A stretch of 64,000 nt of DNA from NCBI GenBank assembly GCA_963930645.1, contig OZ005648.1, forward strand, positions 149,432,035 to 149,496,034, written 5' to 3'. This DNA is from Salticus scenicus. Lineage: Eukaryota > Arthropoda > Arachnida > Araneae > Salticidae. Shown here piece by piece: positions 1 to 11,008 of the stretch. A program made the position numbers and the translations under genes. The notes under the pieces are model-generated. The model made no database searches. It was not told where the DNA came from and saw only the letters and a program-made list of their open reading frames with translations. Positions within the stretch are counted from its first letter, which is position 1; every line of letters begins with the position of its first letter.

Positions 1-660
1 AGTATAAATGAATTTTGCAAAATTTTCTATTGGGGTGGGAAGAGAAACACGTTTCTAGACATAGCTTTGTTCCAAATGCGATATTTTGGTGTGTCGGTTA
101 GTTATGTGTACCAAAAATTGATTATAAATCAATTTTGTGAAATTACCGACTTCCCCCTTAAGAAGAAGGAAGACAAAAGTCACACTTTAAAACTTTTATC
201 CATATTACCTTACGGTTTATCTTAGTTTTGGAGTGTGGATGTTACTTAAGAATACGAAATATGTATTTTCATGGGATTTTGCGAAGTTTTCAATTATAGC
301 CGAGAGAAGAGAATCTAGAAAACGCAATTTAAAGCACAAATCTTTTCCATATTATTTCAGAAAATTGATTTTTGGTGTATGGGTTAGTTCATAGGTCTGG
401 GAATTAATTCCACTTACTTTCATATCTATAAAATTAAAATGGGTAGATAAAGGAGAGTGCGCGCAACGAGTATGTGTATGGTTCTACCCCATGTAATGGG
501 TATCAGGATCCTATATAGTGCAGACGCAAATGATGCTGGTTTTGGGAACTTTGGGGACCCAATCTATGTTTATGTTTAAATACGTTAATTCCTGCGTGCT
601 CGATGAATAAGGCAGTGGGGCCCAGAAGTCATTGACTGGAATATTAACTAAGGTTTCGAC
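1..660. other. Non-coding, degenerate repeat sequence
   Basis: No coding frame is supported. Two stretches (about 1-160 and 240-400) look like diverged copies of one unit: both carry a phrase of the type 'gggattttgcgaagtttt' followed by 'aaaattgattttt' and 'ggttagtt'. Near 610 a GGCAGTGGGGCCC phrase resembles motifs in the 3' parts of the Helitron-like elements at 42.3, 54.0 and 54.2 kb. It may therefore be an old internal Helitron fragment cut by the window edge, but no terminus is visible. Confidence 0.3.
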
Positions 661-2160
661 TAACTTTGACTTCTCCCCCTTTTTTTTTTTTTTTTTTTTT
701 TTGAGATTTTATATTAATAAGTGGTTAGAAATTTTGAAAATCCATTTCAGTTAATAACATTCATAGCAGTCACAGATCAGTGAAGCTGTCAAAGACTGCT
801 GGTATGTAAAGAATAATTAATTTGTTAAATTTACGTTTATTAATGCTTCTGTTACAAGATTTTGCTTTTACTATTTAATTGTACCTGTATTTTTTCGTGT
901 AACTAAATATATTATTAAATTCAAAATTCCAAATTACAATATTTTAAAATCAAGTGCAGTTTTAAATATTTAAGAAATATATATATATATATATACAAAC
1001 AGTGTAAACCTATTATGAAATATAATACAAATGGTAATAAAATGCTTTTTCTGTATAAAATGTACGTAAAGGAAAGTAGAAATGTAATTTCAGAAAATGT
1101 GAAAAATACTGCTCAAAAAGCGATACACCAAAAAGAACGAAAAAAAAAAAAAAAAAAAAAGTCTCAAGGAATTGATATTTACATCTTTGAAATTTCAGAA
1201 CAGCTCGAAACTCATATCATTCCTTCGAATATGTCCGAAAATTGAGTCGAATATAAAAAGAAAAAAGAAAAAAAAAAAAAAAAAAGAAAGAAGAAGAAGA
1301 TGCTGATGAATCAGAAAACTTTTATTTTGCATCATTGGTACATGCTGTTTCCTAAATATCAGCATCTTCAATAGAATGTAACGTTACAAAAGAAGAAAGA
1401 AAAAAATGAATGGGGCGAAACTAGAAAGCTATTTTAGAATCTTCGGCCCATTGGTTGGAATTTGATGGAAAAGCGGATAAGAAATAAAGAAAATGAAGCC
1501 ATTTTAGAAAGTATAACGCTTGATCGATTACAGAACTTCATTCATATTTCGATTTTTAGACTTTTATACGTCATTATATCCAGAGGTAAAAAAAAGAAGG
1601 TATAGATGAAGGGCAAAATGTCTGTGAGAAATGAGTGAGGAAAAAAAGAGAGGGAAAACTGAACAACCAAATTTTTCTGCTTCAAATCATTTTTAGGAAT
1701 TTCCCGGAAATTATTAAGGGAAAAAAAAAAATCAGGAAAAGATGAAGGAAGAAGTTATTAATGAGAGATTATAGAAAGTAAATTTTTAATAACCTGATAA
1801 TTAGGTACTACCTGAAAATGTTTTCACTGTGTAGAAGTATTCGAAAACTCCTATAACAAAAATTTAAATAATCTCAATGAAACATAATTTTTAGTGTTAG
1901 ATAAATAGAAAGTTTAACTGCCAAAAAATTACTATATTTTAATTTTATAAGTTAGTAAATTTTTTTCTCATATGCGTTGAAGCAGAATATAACACCGGTT
2001 ATAGTTATTGTTGAAATAAAAAAAAATACACCTAATTGCATTTTACACGTTTTTTAAATTATATTAGTAGTGGTTTAAACTGATTTATTTATTTATATTG
2101 TCATTTGATACAGATGCGTTTGCAGACTGGGTGACCTTGCCAATGAATATTATGTGAGAA
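661..2160. other. AT-rich intergenic stretch, no gene seen
   Basis: Contains a poly(T) run near 679-702, poly(A) runs near 1140 and 1270, and a short TA repeat near 980. The 76-codon open frame at 1015 runs through a poly(A)-encoded lysine tract, resembles nothing I know, and is not annotated as a gene. Confidence 0.6.
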
Positions 2161-2178
2161 ATGCCTTACTGGTTATCA

Positions 2179-2248
2179 CTCATTGTAGCTCAGTGTTAGA
2201 GCATCCGCGCGTTAAGCGGAAGGCCCGGGTTCGATTCCCGGCTCTGGT
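2179..2248 (+). tRNA. tRNA-like sequence, anticodon GTT (probable pseudogene or SINE head)
   Basis: A cloverleaf can be drawn: D stem GCTC/GAGC (2188-2202), anticodon stem TCCGC/GCGGA around loop GCGTTAA with anticodon GTT (Asn) at 2211-2213, and T stem CCGGG/CCCGG around TTCGATT (2225-2241). The internal promoter boxes look good: an A-box-like TAGCTCAGTGTT and a perfect B box GGTTCGATTCC. Against a working gene, the acceptor strands (CTCATTG and CTCTGGT) pair poorly, position 33 is C instead of the near-universal T, and the variable loop is only 4 nt. The D and T arms do not look like an ordinary animal tRNA-Asn. A retroposed tRNA-derived sequence is more likely than a functional tRNA, although the D, anticodon and T stems are fully paired. 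Confidence 0.5.
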
Positions 2249-2269
2249 ATTTTTCACATAGTTGGTATA

Positions 2270-4140
2270 AAAATCAGCCTTCCACTCCAAATCATCTAAA
2301 ATGAATTAAAGTTGATGATTAAAGAATTTCTATACTGATTTATTTATGTTTTTATGAAGTACAATTTTCAGTGCAAAGAAATAATACAAATTTACTAACG
2401 GATTAATGTTATTTGCTCTATCTAGAATTCAATTTTTGTAAGCAATCATTTGACACTTTTCAGTGTGTAAATCCTGCAATATATGTTATGCAGATGGATA
2501 ATCTGACCTCTCATTCAAAACTAAAGAGCAACAACAACAAAAAGGAAACTATTTTATTCTTAAAAGAAAATTCTTTAATAATATAATAATAATAAAATTA
2601 AAACAATAATATCAATTTCAGCAATGCATTTTATAGATTGTATTATTTTCTAACTGTAATTATTTGCTAAATTCTTCCTTTTATTGTAAAATCTATTAAT
2701 ATATCTATATTACTTGTTGTTAACATAAAAAACCTTTGCTAGACTTCTATGAAAATAAAATACATTTTCATATTAAAATTTTTATTAAATGCCTTGAAAA
2801 AATATTGAATCATATAAAATCCTCATACTATACGGAATATGTGAATAATCGCAGACTCTTTACTTGATATCTAAGAATTCACAAAATTCCATTGATATTA
2901 TAATATTATAACAGCCACCTTTCCACTAGTGTCACGCAATTTCAGCCATTAAAGTTGCAAGAGCGGACGATTCTAGAACGCACTCGTCGGCTTAGCTATT
3001 CAAGGTTTTCCATGTTGTTTCCGAATGTCACTTGAATATAGGTAAGGGAATTTTGCAGAAAGAGCCCTCTCCAATCTACCAAAGCTCGTAGAGTAGTTCC
3101 AAGGTTCCTAAAATCGGCCTTAATCCAAAAATCAACAAGTTTAGCGGTTAGCATAGTGGTATAGTGAACTATGTGGTTAAGTTAATTTGTAATTACACAA
3201 TTGTTATTTAGGTAAGAATTCAGTATCTTTCACGCCCAGCATTTATCGTTTTCATTCCTTTTGTTGACAAAATGGATCTCTTGTTTAATTGTAGTACTAT
3301 TATAATGCTAAAAATTCATTATTCAGCGATGGTTTAAAATATTTTTTAAATAATTTTGGACACATTCTTCTCTAACTTCAATCATATAAACAACAGGTCG
3401 AAAAGAAGTCGGACCTTCTAATAAAAATAAGTATACGGAATAATAATTAAATATAGAAAAGACTTCAAAAACCAAAAGAAATGAAATATATATTCCAACA
3501 ATTTCTTTGGCTACTCAAAAGTAATATTTAAAGGTATAAGTGATAAAAAATATTTTTATACTATTATCATGGTAATTAATAGAGATTTAAGGAGATGAAA
3601 AATAAAAGTATCGTTGTTATAGGTACGTTGAAAAAGGATTTGGTACTTTGAGGAATACTGTAAAAATAAATAAATTAATGATAATAATAATAATAATATA
3701 AAATAAGATTTTTTTTTTTTTAAATAGTGATGGTTACTTTTTAGGGGGATACGTAAGTTAATTATAAGTTTATGATCGTAAAATAAAAGTGTCAGTCATA
3801 GGAAACAATAGCACACTATAAAAGTTTTGAAATAAGCAGATTCATGGAATATCTAGTGCAATGTTGTGAGGTTAAAGTGAAGTAAGGTTCGATCCTAATA
3901 AGTACCTTTGAGAATTCTTATATATTTGATTTCATACGCTTGTTAATCAAATGCTTTTTTAAAGAACTGGATGAACAGTTAACGTTCCTCTTGACGCAGT
4001 TAATCATGAGAGCATAAGGATGGAATGTATTACTATTAAAACGCAATTTCGTTTCCTCTATTATTGAATGTAACAAAAACTGAAAAAATTATGGGAATTA
4101 GAAAGTCAATGCAAAATATATGTATATGTATATATATATA
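2270..4140. other. Intergenic, nothing recognised
   Basis: AT-rich sequence with short ATA/ATT microsatellite-like runs (2580, 3680). A somewhat more complex stretch at 2930-3180 shows no sustained reading frame. Confidence 0.55.
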
Positions 4141-4142
4141 TA

Positions 4143-5319
4143 TTAGTGCTGTACCGAGTAGCACTTTGTCCGAGTAACCGAGTACCGAGTACTCGGTCTT
4201 TTACTACTCGGCCGAATACCGAGTAGCCGAGTACCAAGTAGTTGTAAGAAACTATAATTGATGAGCATATGAAGAACTTTGCAATTCTTGAAATAAAAAA
4301 AAAGGCCTTTTGAACATAAAATAAAGTTAAATGGCAAACAGCATGTTTTCATGAAATGTTCCAGAACTTTTGTAGTGTACATACACAATTAGGTTCATTA
4401 TTATATTTGATACGTCCAGCTTAGTGGATTATTAAAACCATAATAACTGACAATTTCATTCTTTTTTATATAGTCTTTCTCAGATGCGAATCATTCTCAG
4501 ATAATTCTTAGAGAATATAGAAGTTCCTATACACTCAGGCTTAATTTAAGATGCATGAAATTTACATATGAAGGAAAACATTAAAATAAATATTTTATCA
4601 TTTCAAACATGATAGACTTCATTAATCTTCAAATTCTAGAAGAGTAAAAAAAGATAGGTGGTTTTGGGCCATAATTTACAAAACAACAAATTTGATTATT
4701 AAAATATATTTTTAATAATATTTTAGTGTATTTACCTTTTTTTATAATTATTATTGTTTTAATTAAAAATCATCTTAAAGCTTTAAAAGTGTTTTAGTTT
4801 TTTTTTTTTTTTTTTGTACACATATGTAACTAAATTTTTATCTACTATATTAGTATTATTTAGGGATTCTTTTCTCAAAAGTATTTTATTTTTGTCTGTT
4901 TTATAGGTACAATTCTATGTACTAAGTTTTTATTTAAAAAAAAAAAAAAAAAAATTGCATATTACACACATACAAGATGATTATACTTAAATTCTTTTAA
5001 CTAAAAGGGATACGCTCATATCATGAATTGTCTCTATACTGAGTATGGTGACAATCTACCCGCCTGTTTTACTGAAGAAAGCTGTTCGAAACAATTTAAT
5101 GACTCTCTCTATATATTTTCATGATTTTTTAGTTTAGATATTAATAAACAACTCTTATGAATATATTTCTTTCAATAATACATAAAAATAATGAAATTCT
5201 TACAACTATTCGGTATTGGCCGAATGCTTAGTCCAAATTTGGGCAAGTAACGAGTACTCTGCAAAATGGTCGAGTAGGCCGAGTACCGAGTACATACCGA
5301 ATAATCGGTACAGCTCTAA
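4143..5319. mobile_element. hAT-like inverted-repeat element, about 1.18 kb, no transposase
   Basis: The left end reads TTAGTGCTGTACCGAGTA. The right end, reverse-complemented, reads TTAGAGCTGTACCGATTA. Both arms (about 4143-4250 and 5200-5319) consist of repeated variants of CCGAGTACTCGG, CCGAGTA and CCGAATA, and both finish inward in TAGTTGTAAGAA, so the terminal repeat is roughly 110 bp and internally repetitive. Both outer flanks are TA microsatellite, so a target duplication cannot be told from the microsatellite. The interior (4250-5200) is AT-rich with poly(T) and poly(A) runs and no transposase frame; the 81-codon minus frame at 4143-4388 is a shadow of the left terminus. Motif-rich AG(A/T)GCTGTACCGA ends resemble non-autonomous hAT elements, but this family assignment rests on end shape only. 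Confidence 0.6.
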
Positions 5320-6493
5320 TATATATATATATATATATATATGTACATAAAAAATAAATAAATAAACCAAATACAAATACTGTAGATATAAATGTAACTT
5401 CCTATGAAACTCATATATATAATACTAAGAATAGTAAATCATTAAAAAATTTAGTAGACAAGAGATATAATAATAAATAATTTCATTAGAAAAAAAATTG
5501 TAAATCAGGGTAAATTTGGGTAAACGTTACCACACAAAAGATGTATTATTAAGACCAATTCCATTTAAAAAATTAAATAAATAAAGAATTGATTGGTAAT
5601 TAAAGATGAATAAAATACTCACGCTATTATTATTTATTAAACCCACCTACGCATCAAAGAATGGATTTACCCATTGAAATAATAATAATAATAATAATTA
5701 TCCTCCTGAAACCAATAACTTTTAAGAAGAGCCCAACAAGTTTTGAAAAGAAGTGAAGCAAAATAATTTGAATTGGAAAATGCTCAAAACTTGAAGGATT
5801 CCTTCATCAGGGGACATGCAATGTTCCGTAAGAGCAGAAATATCACAAAATTTCAGAAAGTGTATGGCTGCATTAAACCAAATAATGCAGTGTATGTTCC
5901 TATCTTGCTACAATACCCAACAATTAAATAGAAATTATGAAATAATTTAAACAAAACATAGATTTACCATATCAGAAAGCCATTCAATCCACATGTTTTA
6001 CAAACTCCAGATTACCACAAAACAAGTGGCCAACAGCATTTTACCAAAGTAAGTAGAAAAAATAAGTTTAAAAATGATCCCAAATGAACAAGCGACAATA
6101 GCATCAAGGGGAATCAATGCCAAAATGATTAATATTAGGGTAATTTAGGGTAATTAGGTGAATAACACGTAAAATTTGCAATGAAATAAATTTAATTTAA
6201 TTTAGCAGATTCAGATTATCAATTTATTTATCTTTTAATTTTGTTGAGAGAGAGCGTATACCATACCTCGGGAAAAATTATAAACATTGTAGGAGAAAAC
6301 GCGTTATTTTTTTAAAAGGCTAGTGATAACAAGTTAAAAGCTTTGTTTAAATGGAAAAAATTACTAATTTAAAATCAATGGTAAAAGACGACAAAGAAAA
6401 ATTAATTTAATTTTCTTCTAAAAGTAGAATAATTAAAAAAAAAATAAAATAAAGTTTATGTATTAAGAAGTTTTAAATTTCTATTGTATTGGC

Positions 6494-6540
<47 letters not shown>

Positions 6541-6820
6541 CCCATAAATTTACATTTAATTAATTTTCAACTTTCAAAACTTTAATTTTAATAAGCTATA
6601 ACTAATTTAATTTTAATTTTTAAGTAATTTTGAAAATATTTCTATGATTAAAATTATTTACCAAGATAGCGAAAGGCAAACAAAAATGGGTAATAAATTT
6701 TGCATTTTTCTAAAAATTTCTTTTTACTTTGAAAACTTGGAATTCTTAATATTTTTGTTTTACAAAGCACAAACTTAAATTTCAAACACATTTTTTTTTT
6801 CTTTTTTTCTTTTTATGTAA
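5320..6820. other. Intergenic with a TTA microsatellite
   Basis: AT-rich, no coding sequence recognised. A perfect (TTA)n tract runs from about 6497 to 6540, and ATA runs occur near 5680. Confidence 0.6.
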
Positions 6821-6824
6821 TTAA

Positions 6825-7144
6825 ACCCTTACCTGCCGACGAAAAATTACGAGATTCGCTTCCCAGTGCCACCATTTTTCACACAGGGGCGCGTTGTTAT
6901 GCATTGTCCGTCCCAGAAACTTTCCCTTTTCCGAATTCCTCTGACTGCCCATCTTCTTTGAAACAAGTAAATCCTTCGAAAACACTGTTATGATCATTTA
7001 ATTGCATTTCAAAACCGCAGAATAGCTTAACTAGTAGAAACGTAACACAAAGTTTCGTACTTCGTAAAAGCGTATATATACGCCCGAGGCAATTAATGCA
7101 TTGGCTTAGCGACACGAATATATACACTCGGAGCAGTTAAGGGG
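6825..7144. mobile_element. piggyBac-like MITE, 320 bp, TTAA duplications
   Basis: TTAA stands at 6821-6824 and again at 7145-7148. Between them the left end begins ACCCTTACCTGCCGACGA and the right end, reverse-complemented, begins CCCCTTAACTGCTCCGAG. That is an inverted terminal repeat of the CCCTTnnCTGC type used by piggyBac elements, whose target duplication is always TTAA. The 320 bp between are too short for a transposase, and the 76-codon minus frame inside (6897-7127) is not recognisable. The element is more GC-rich than the surrounding DNA. Confidence 0.72.
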
Positions 7145-7148
7145 TTAA

Positions 7149-7333
7149 AGGAATAATTTCTGCATAATAACCAAAAAAAAAAAAAAAAAAAAAAAAAAAA
7201 ACATTAATAGATACTATACAATGAATTTAACTTTTATATTCTGCATAGGATTACCTGCATAATTATATAGGAATAATTTCTGCATAATAACCAAAGAAAC
7301 CATCAATAGATACTATACAATGAATTTAACTTA
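7149..7333 (+). repeat. Two-copy tandem duplication, period 120 bp
   Basis: Starting from AGGAATAATTTCTGCATAAT, one unit lies at 7149-7233 and is repeated at 7269-7333. Both include AATAGATACTATACAATG. The first copy has a poly(A) tract of about 30 nt between CCAAA and CATTAATAG where the second reads only CCAAAGAAACCATC, so the homopolymer grew or was inserted after the duplication. The array abuts the piggyBac-like MITE. Confidence 0.75.
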
Positions 7334-7574
7334 TATATATATATACTATATATTTTTGGTAGAAAGTTCAAACTTTTTTGGAAAAAGTGTTCAGGCCAGC
7401 ATTTAAACCCATATTTTATGACAATGTAGCAGTGCTACAATGACTGAGCTAATCAAATGAGATTTGACCAGTAGCATGAAAATTTAAAATTAATTTCTTG
7501 TTCAGAAAATAAATACGCAGTTTTAAAAATGGAATTTTTTATTTTATTGTGTTCCATGTAGAATATTATTGGTG

Positions 7575-7888
7575 AATGTGAAACCTGCAGATGGCGCTGT
7601 ACGCCGTTATTAATGTTTTTTCCTTCTTCTCTTCAGTGTTCGCCATGTTGTTGTAGTGTTCGTGTTAAAAAATGTCTGTGACAGTATTAGGATTCCTCTT
7701 ATTTCTGAATTATGTGTTTCATCGTCATCTATGATTAATAATGGAACATGGAGTGGCCGGCAGTCACCACGACTCTCTGGACCGATGAAGGTAAGCCATT
7801 TACCTTATTTCTTGTTAAAGTACTGAAAATGCTTATTTAAATAACGTCGCCAAATTAGCGACAAAGTTTTGGCGCCCAGAACAGGGGC
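7575..7888 (+). repeat. Candidate 5' LTR and primer-binding site of the BEL/Pao element
   Basis: Immediately upstream of gag, GGCGCCCAGAACAGGGG (about 7871-7887) has the form of a retroelement primer-binding site (TGGCGCCC...). The sequence before it, from roughly 7575 (TGTGAAACCTGCAG), is more complex than the flanks and is the likely LTR, ending near 7865. The start is uncertain because there is no 3' LTR to compare. The LTR contains CAGATGGCGCTGTA, a motif recurring in other repeats of this window. I cannot assign the primer tRNA. Confidence 0.55.
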
Positions 7889-7953
7889 TGCCAGGCCCTT
7901 AAAATTTGATAATTTGATTTTTTCTATAGTGCAATTTTCTAGATTGATCAAAT

Positions 7954-8259
7954 ATGGCAACCGAATTAGATAAATTAAAACGAAAACGCACTACCCTAAA
8001 GGGATTGTGCACAAAATTAATTAACACGATAAATATAAAGTTAATTGAACCCGAGGAAGGGTTAAATGCTTATGAAATCGAATCGCAGTTAGAAAAACTG
8101 CAAGTAAAACAAAACGAAATTATCGAAGTTGAAGAACAAATCGAATCTAAAGTCGCGGTTCTCAACGAGTTACAAGCTGAAATAGAATCTCGTCAAGAAT
8201 ACAGAGATCAAATTATTGACGTAAAAGCTCAAATTATGAACAAAATAGAAAAAAATTAA
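7954..8259 (+). pseudogene. gag: BEL/Pao gag, N-terminal coiled-coil segment
   Basis: An intact 101-codon frame from ATG to TAA. It is lysine/glutamate-rich with regular leucine and isoleucine spacing (for example residues 45-85), as expected of the coiled-coil head of BEL/Pao Gag, which helps assemble the retrotransposon particle. The ATG at 7954 follows the putative primer-binding site by about 65 bases and is the natural Gag start. The frame ends at 8257-8259, and the rest of Gag continues one frame over from about 8260, so a frameshift separates the coiled coil from the following DUF1759 region. Whether the TAA is ancestral or acquired cannot be told from one copy. Confidence 0.75.
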
Positions 8260-8278
8260 AAATTTAAATGTCACTCAG

Positions 8279-8893
8279 ATGTTATCTGAGCCAAGGAATG
8301 ATCAAACACCTAAATTAAGGTTAGAAAGAATTAATGCAAGTTCCGTTAGATTGCCCAAGATCTCAATTCCAGTTTATGAGGGATCTCCTGAAAACTGGAT
8401 GGAGTTTTGGAATCAGTATGAGATAACCATACACAATAATAAAGATTTGTCTAACGTACAAAAATTTGTTTACTTAAGAAGTTTTTTAAAGGCCCAAGCT
8501 TTAACAGCTATTCAGGGCTTAGCACTCTCTGAACAAAATTATAAAACTGCCATTGATTTATTAAAATCTAGATTCGGTAAAAAAGATATCGTAATTCGAT
8601 ATAAAATTGATGCATTTTTTAATTTATACCCTGTTAAATCTGCAAATCAGATTAAAGAATTACGCTTACTGCACGACGCCCTTGATGTTAATATTAAATC
8701 TCTCGAAAATTTAGGAGTAGATTTAAAATCCTACGGAAATTTGTTATTTCCGATTATTACTAAATTAATACCTACCAGTATTATGATAGACTATAATAAA
8801 ATGAAAACAGAATCCGAGGAATGGGATGTACAAGATTTGTTAAAACATTTGAAATTAGAAGTTCAAACTAGAGAAAAACCTTTTTATTTTTAA
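8279..8893 (+). pseudogene. gag: BEL/Pao gag, DUF1759 segment
   Basis: A 204-codon frame matching the DUF1759 region of BEL/Pao Gag. The hallmark LPKISIPVYEGSPENWMEFW stands near residues 24-43, followed by KFVYLRSFLKAQAL and a RFGKKDIVIRYKID stretch. In intact elements this is the structural capsid-like region upstream of the zinc knuckles. The ATG at 8279 is only the first methionine in this frame, not a true start, since the preceding 7954-8259 segment belongs to the same protein in another frame. The frame ends at 8893. The 205 bases to the next frame (8894-9098) should hold the serine/asparagine-rich linker, which is present only as broken frames. Confidence 0.85.
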
Positions 8894-9098
8894 AACGCGA
8901 AGTAGAAACATCAATAACGGGTACAAAAACTCAAATTCCAGATTTGATTCAAAATCATCGGAAAATAATAATGCATCCTACCGGAAATCTGTTTCGGGAT
9001 ATAAAAATTCTAACACAATACAAATTGCATTCGCCTTTAAATTAACTGTTAGTAAATGTATATTTTATGTTAATGCAGTAAATGATCATGATAGTAAA

Positions 9099-9593
9099 AT
9101 GTGCAAATTAAATTTAGAGGACAAAAAATTGTCTTTACGCAAACAGGGAATCTGTTATTTATGTTCCAAAAGAGGTAAACATACATCTAAATTTTGTTTA
9201 TCGGGTCTCAAATGTGACACATGTTCAGGAAAACATAATACATTAATTTGGTATAAGCAAAAATCGGAACCTCCAACAACGGCTCAAATGAATAATAAAA
9301 ATCAAATCGAACATACCCAAACAAAATCTTCTGAGAATAGTGCTTACGAAAATGATAATTCTGTATTGTCATATAAATGTTCTGTACAAAATCCGCTTGA
9401 GAAAAATGAAATATATTTACAAACTTGCTTCGCAAGAATAACAAATAATTCACATTTAAACTCTCTAAAGTGTGTCATATTATTTGACAATGCGTCTCAA
9501 CGAAATTTCATTAATATATCACTTGCTCGTGAATTAAAATTGCCTGTAATTAGAAAAGAAACTCTAATCATATACCCGTTTTCTTGTGATTAA
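9099..9593 (+). pseudogene. gag-pol: BEL/Pao zinc knuckles and aspartic protease (DUF1758) segment
   Basis: Two cysteine/histidine motifs come first: CYLCSKRGKHTSKFC (C-x2-C-x5-H-x4-C, one residue longer than the usual knuckle) and a CDTCSGKHNTL motif of the kind found next to it in BEL elements. Then comes the start of the DUF1758 retroviral-type protease, ILFDNASQRNFI. The active-site triplet, usually D-S-G in BEL proteases, reads D-N-A here, so this copy would be catalytically dead even without its frameshifts. The frame stops at 9591-9593. The protease continues in the same frame after the stop, in the 9630 segment. Confidence 0.85.
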
Positions 9594-9629
9594 CCACAGG
9601 AAAAGGAATATTCAGTTGTAAATTTCGAA

Positions 9630-9821
9630 TTGTCTCATTTAAAAAATCATAAACAAAAATGTTATGTGAAGGCATTGGTCGTGAATCAGATTTCCTTTAC
9701 AAAGCTCAAAATAGTTGATGACGCAACCATTCGAAAAGTTTTGGTTTCTAATGAGGGGGAAAGAAATATTTTTTCTCAATTGCATTCGAAGGCGCCAGAC
9801 ATATTAATCGGCGCACGTTGA
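9630..9821 (+). pseudogene. pol: BEL/Pao protease remainder and link to RT
   Basis: A 63-codon frame in the same phase as the preceding segment. It ends in the element-typical PDILIG motif (residues about 57-62) that lies downstream of the protease in BEL polyproteins. The expected continuation (usually D-Y or D-F) is replaced by A-R and a stop. In-frame stops before and after make this a decayed piece of one longer frame. It has no separate function. Confidence 0.7.
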
Positions 9822-9863
9822 TATTGGAGACTGAAAAAAAATAATAAGAAAATTAATCGTTCG

Positions 9864-10457
9864 TTGTTTGCTGTTAACACAGCATTAGGATGGACGTTAT
9901 CAGGGAATAATAATTCAGCTACAAATCGAGACGGCTTAATTACTGGCGCCTCGTTGCTAAAGATTGAATGTTCTAACTCTGTTTATTTACATGAAAACCA
10001 TCCATGTATGCAAAAAAATGAATCATCGCATTGTATAGCTTATGATCCGCAAAATCTTTGGTCGTTAGATTGTTTAGGCATAAATGATGATAAATTGATT
10101 TCTACTTGTGATCTGGAAATAATAAATAAATTTGATAAACAGTTAGAATATACGGGATGTCGTTATATTACGCATTTATTACGGAATGAAGATGGTATTG
10201 ATAACTTTGCGAATATTTTTGAAAATGCTAAACGGCAATTCAATAATTTGAGGAAAAGATTAAAAGCGGATAAATGGATTTTTGAGCAATATAAGCAGAT
10301 AATTACTGAACAAAAACAACTAGGCATCGTAGAAGAATATGTTCCGTCAGAAAGGGAGTATTTCGCCACACATCGTGAAATCGTTAGAAGGGAAAGACAA
10401 CAAAGGTACGAATTTTGTTTAATTGTTCCAGTAGAGTTTCGGGGTGTAAATCTTTAA
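9864..10457 (+). pseudogene. pol: BEL/Pao pol, segment leading into reverse transcriptase
   Basis: A 197-codon frame in phase with the two preceding segments. It has the BEL-typical FAVNTALGWTLSG near its start and the LWSLDCLGI motif near residues 66-74, followed by the charged helix region (FENAKRQFNNLRKRLKAD) that precedes the RT fingers. Its last dozen codons overlap the next frame: the RT continues from about 10415 in another phase, so a frameshift lies near 10380-10430. The first methionine is internal and not a real start. Confidence 0.8.
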
Positions 10458-11008
10458 ATGATTGTCTCATAAAGGGGCCATGTCTTACACCACCAATTTT
10501 GGATGTAATTAATAGATTTCGAATGTTTAAGTTTGCGTTTTGCGCAGATATTGAAAAGGCGTTTTTAATGATTGAAATCGTGGAACCCGATAGAAATTTT
10601 CTTAAGTTTTTATGGTTTGATGAGGACACCCAGAATTATAAAATAATGCGAATGACCAGAGCGACGTTTGGTTGTACAACTTCTCCCTTCTTTCTAACGG
10701 CAACAATTAAGAAACACGTTAAGGAATATAGGGAAATTTATCCGGATAGTTATGAAATGTTAAATTCAGCTCTGTTTGTGGACGATTTGCTATATGGCTC
10801 CGATACCGTAAACGGAGCCTATGAATTAACTTCTACTGCTGTAAATATTTTAGGAAAGGCTGGAATGAAATTGAGAAAGTTTAGTACGAATTCACAGAAA
10901 TTAAAGAACATGTGGGATAAAAATGATTGTTTTTCGGAGGTAATTAATGATAGTGTAGTAAATGTTTTGGATTGGTGTGGGATAAATATAGTGATAAATT
11001 GGGATTAG
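10415..11008 (+). pseudogene. pol: BEL/Pao reverse transcriptase, palm and thumb
   Basis: A 197-codon frame with the core of a Pao-type RT: KGPCLTPPILDVINRFR, then AFCADIEKAFLMI with the first catalytic aspartate (residues about 41-54), FGCTTSPFFL, and the catalytic box FVDDLLYG (residues about 124-131; the common form is YVDD). Both aspartates of the DD box are present. The domain is frameshifted from the segments on both sides, as the next 36 bases are read in two phases before the 10972 frame takes over. In a live element this enzyme copies the genomic RNA into DNA inside Gag particles. Confidence 0.88.

Noticed and set aside
3135..3175. A-box-like TTAGCATAGTGG resembling a tRNA 5' half
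   Set aside because: No B box, T stem or cloverleaf follows.
5795..5815. CCTTCATCAGGGG as another hammerhead or Penelope-like terminus
   Set aside because: On the minus strand CTGATGAAGG is present but no GAAAC follows at a suitable distance.
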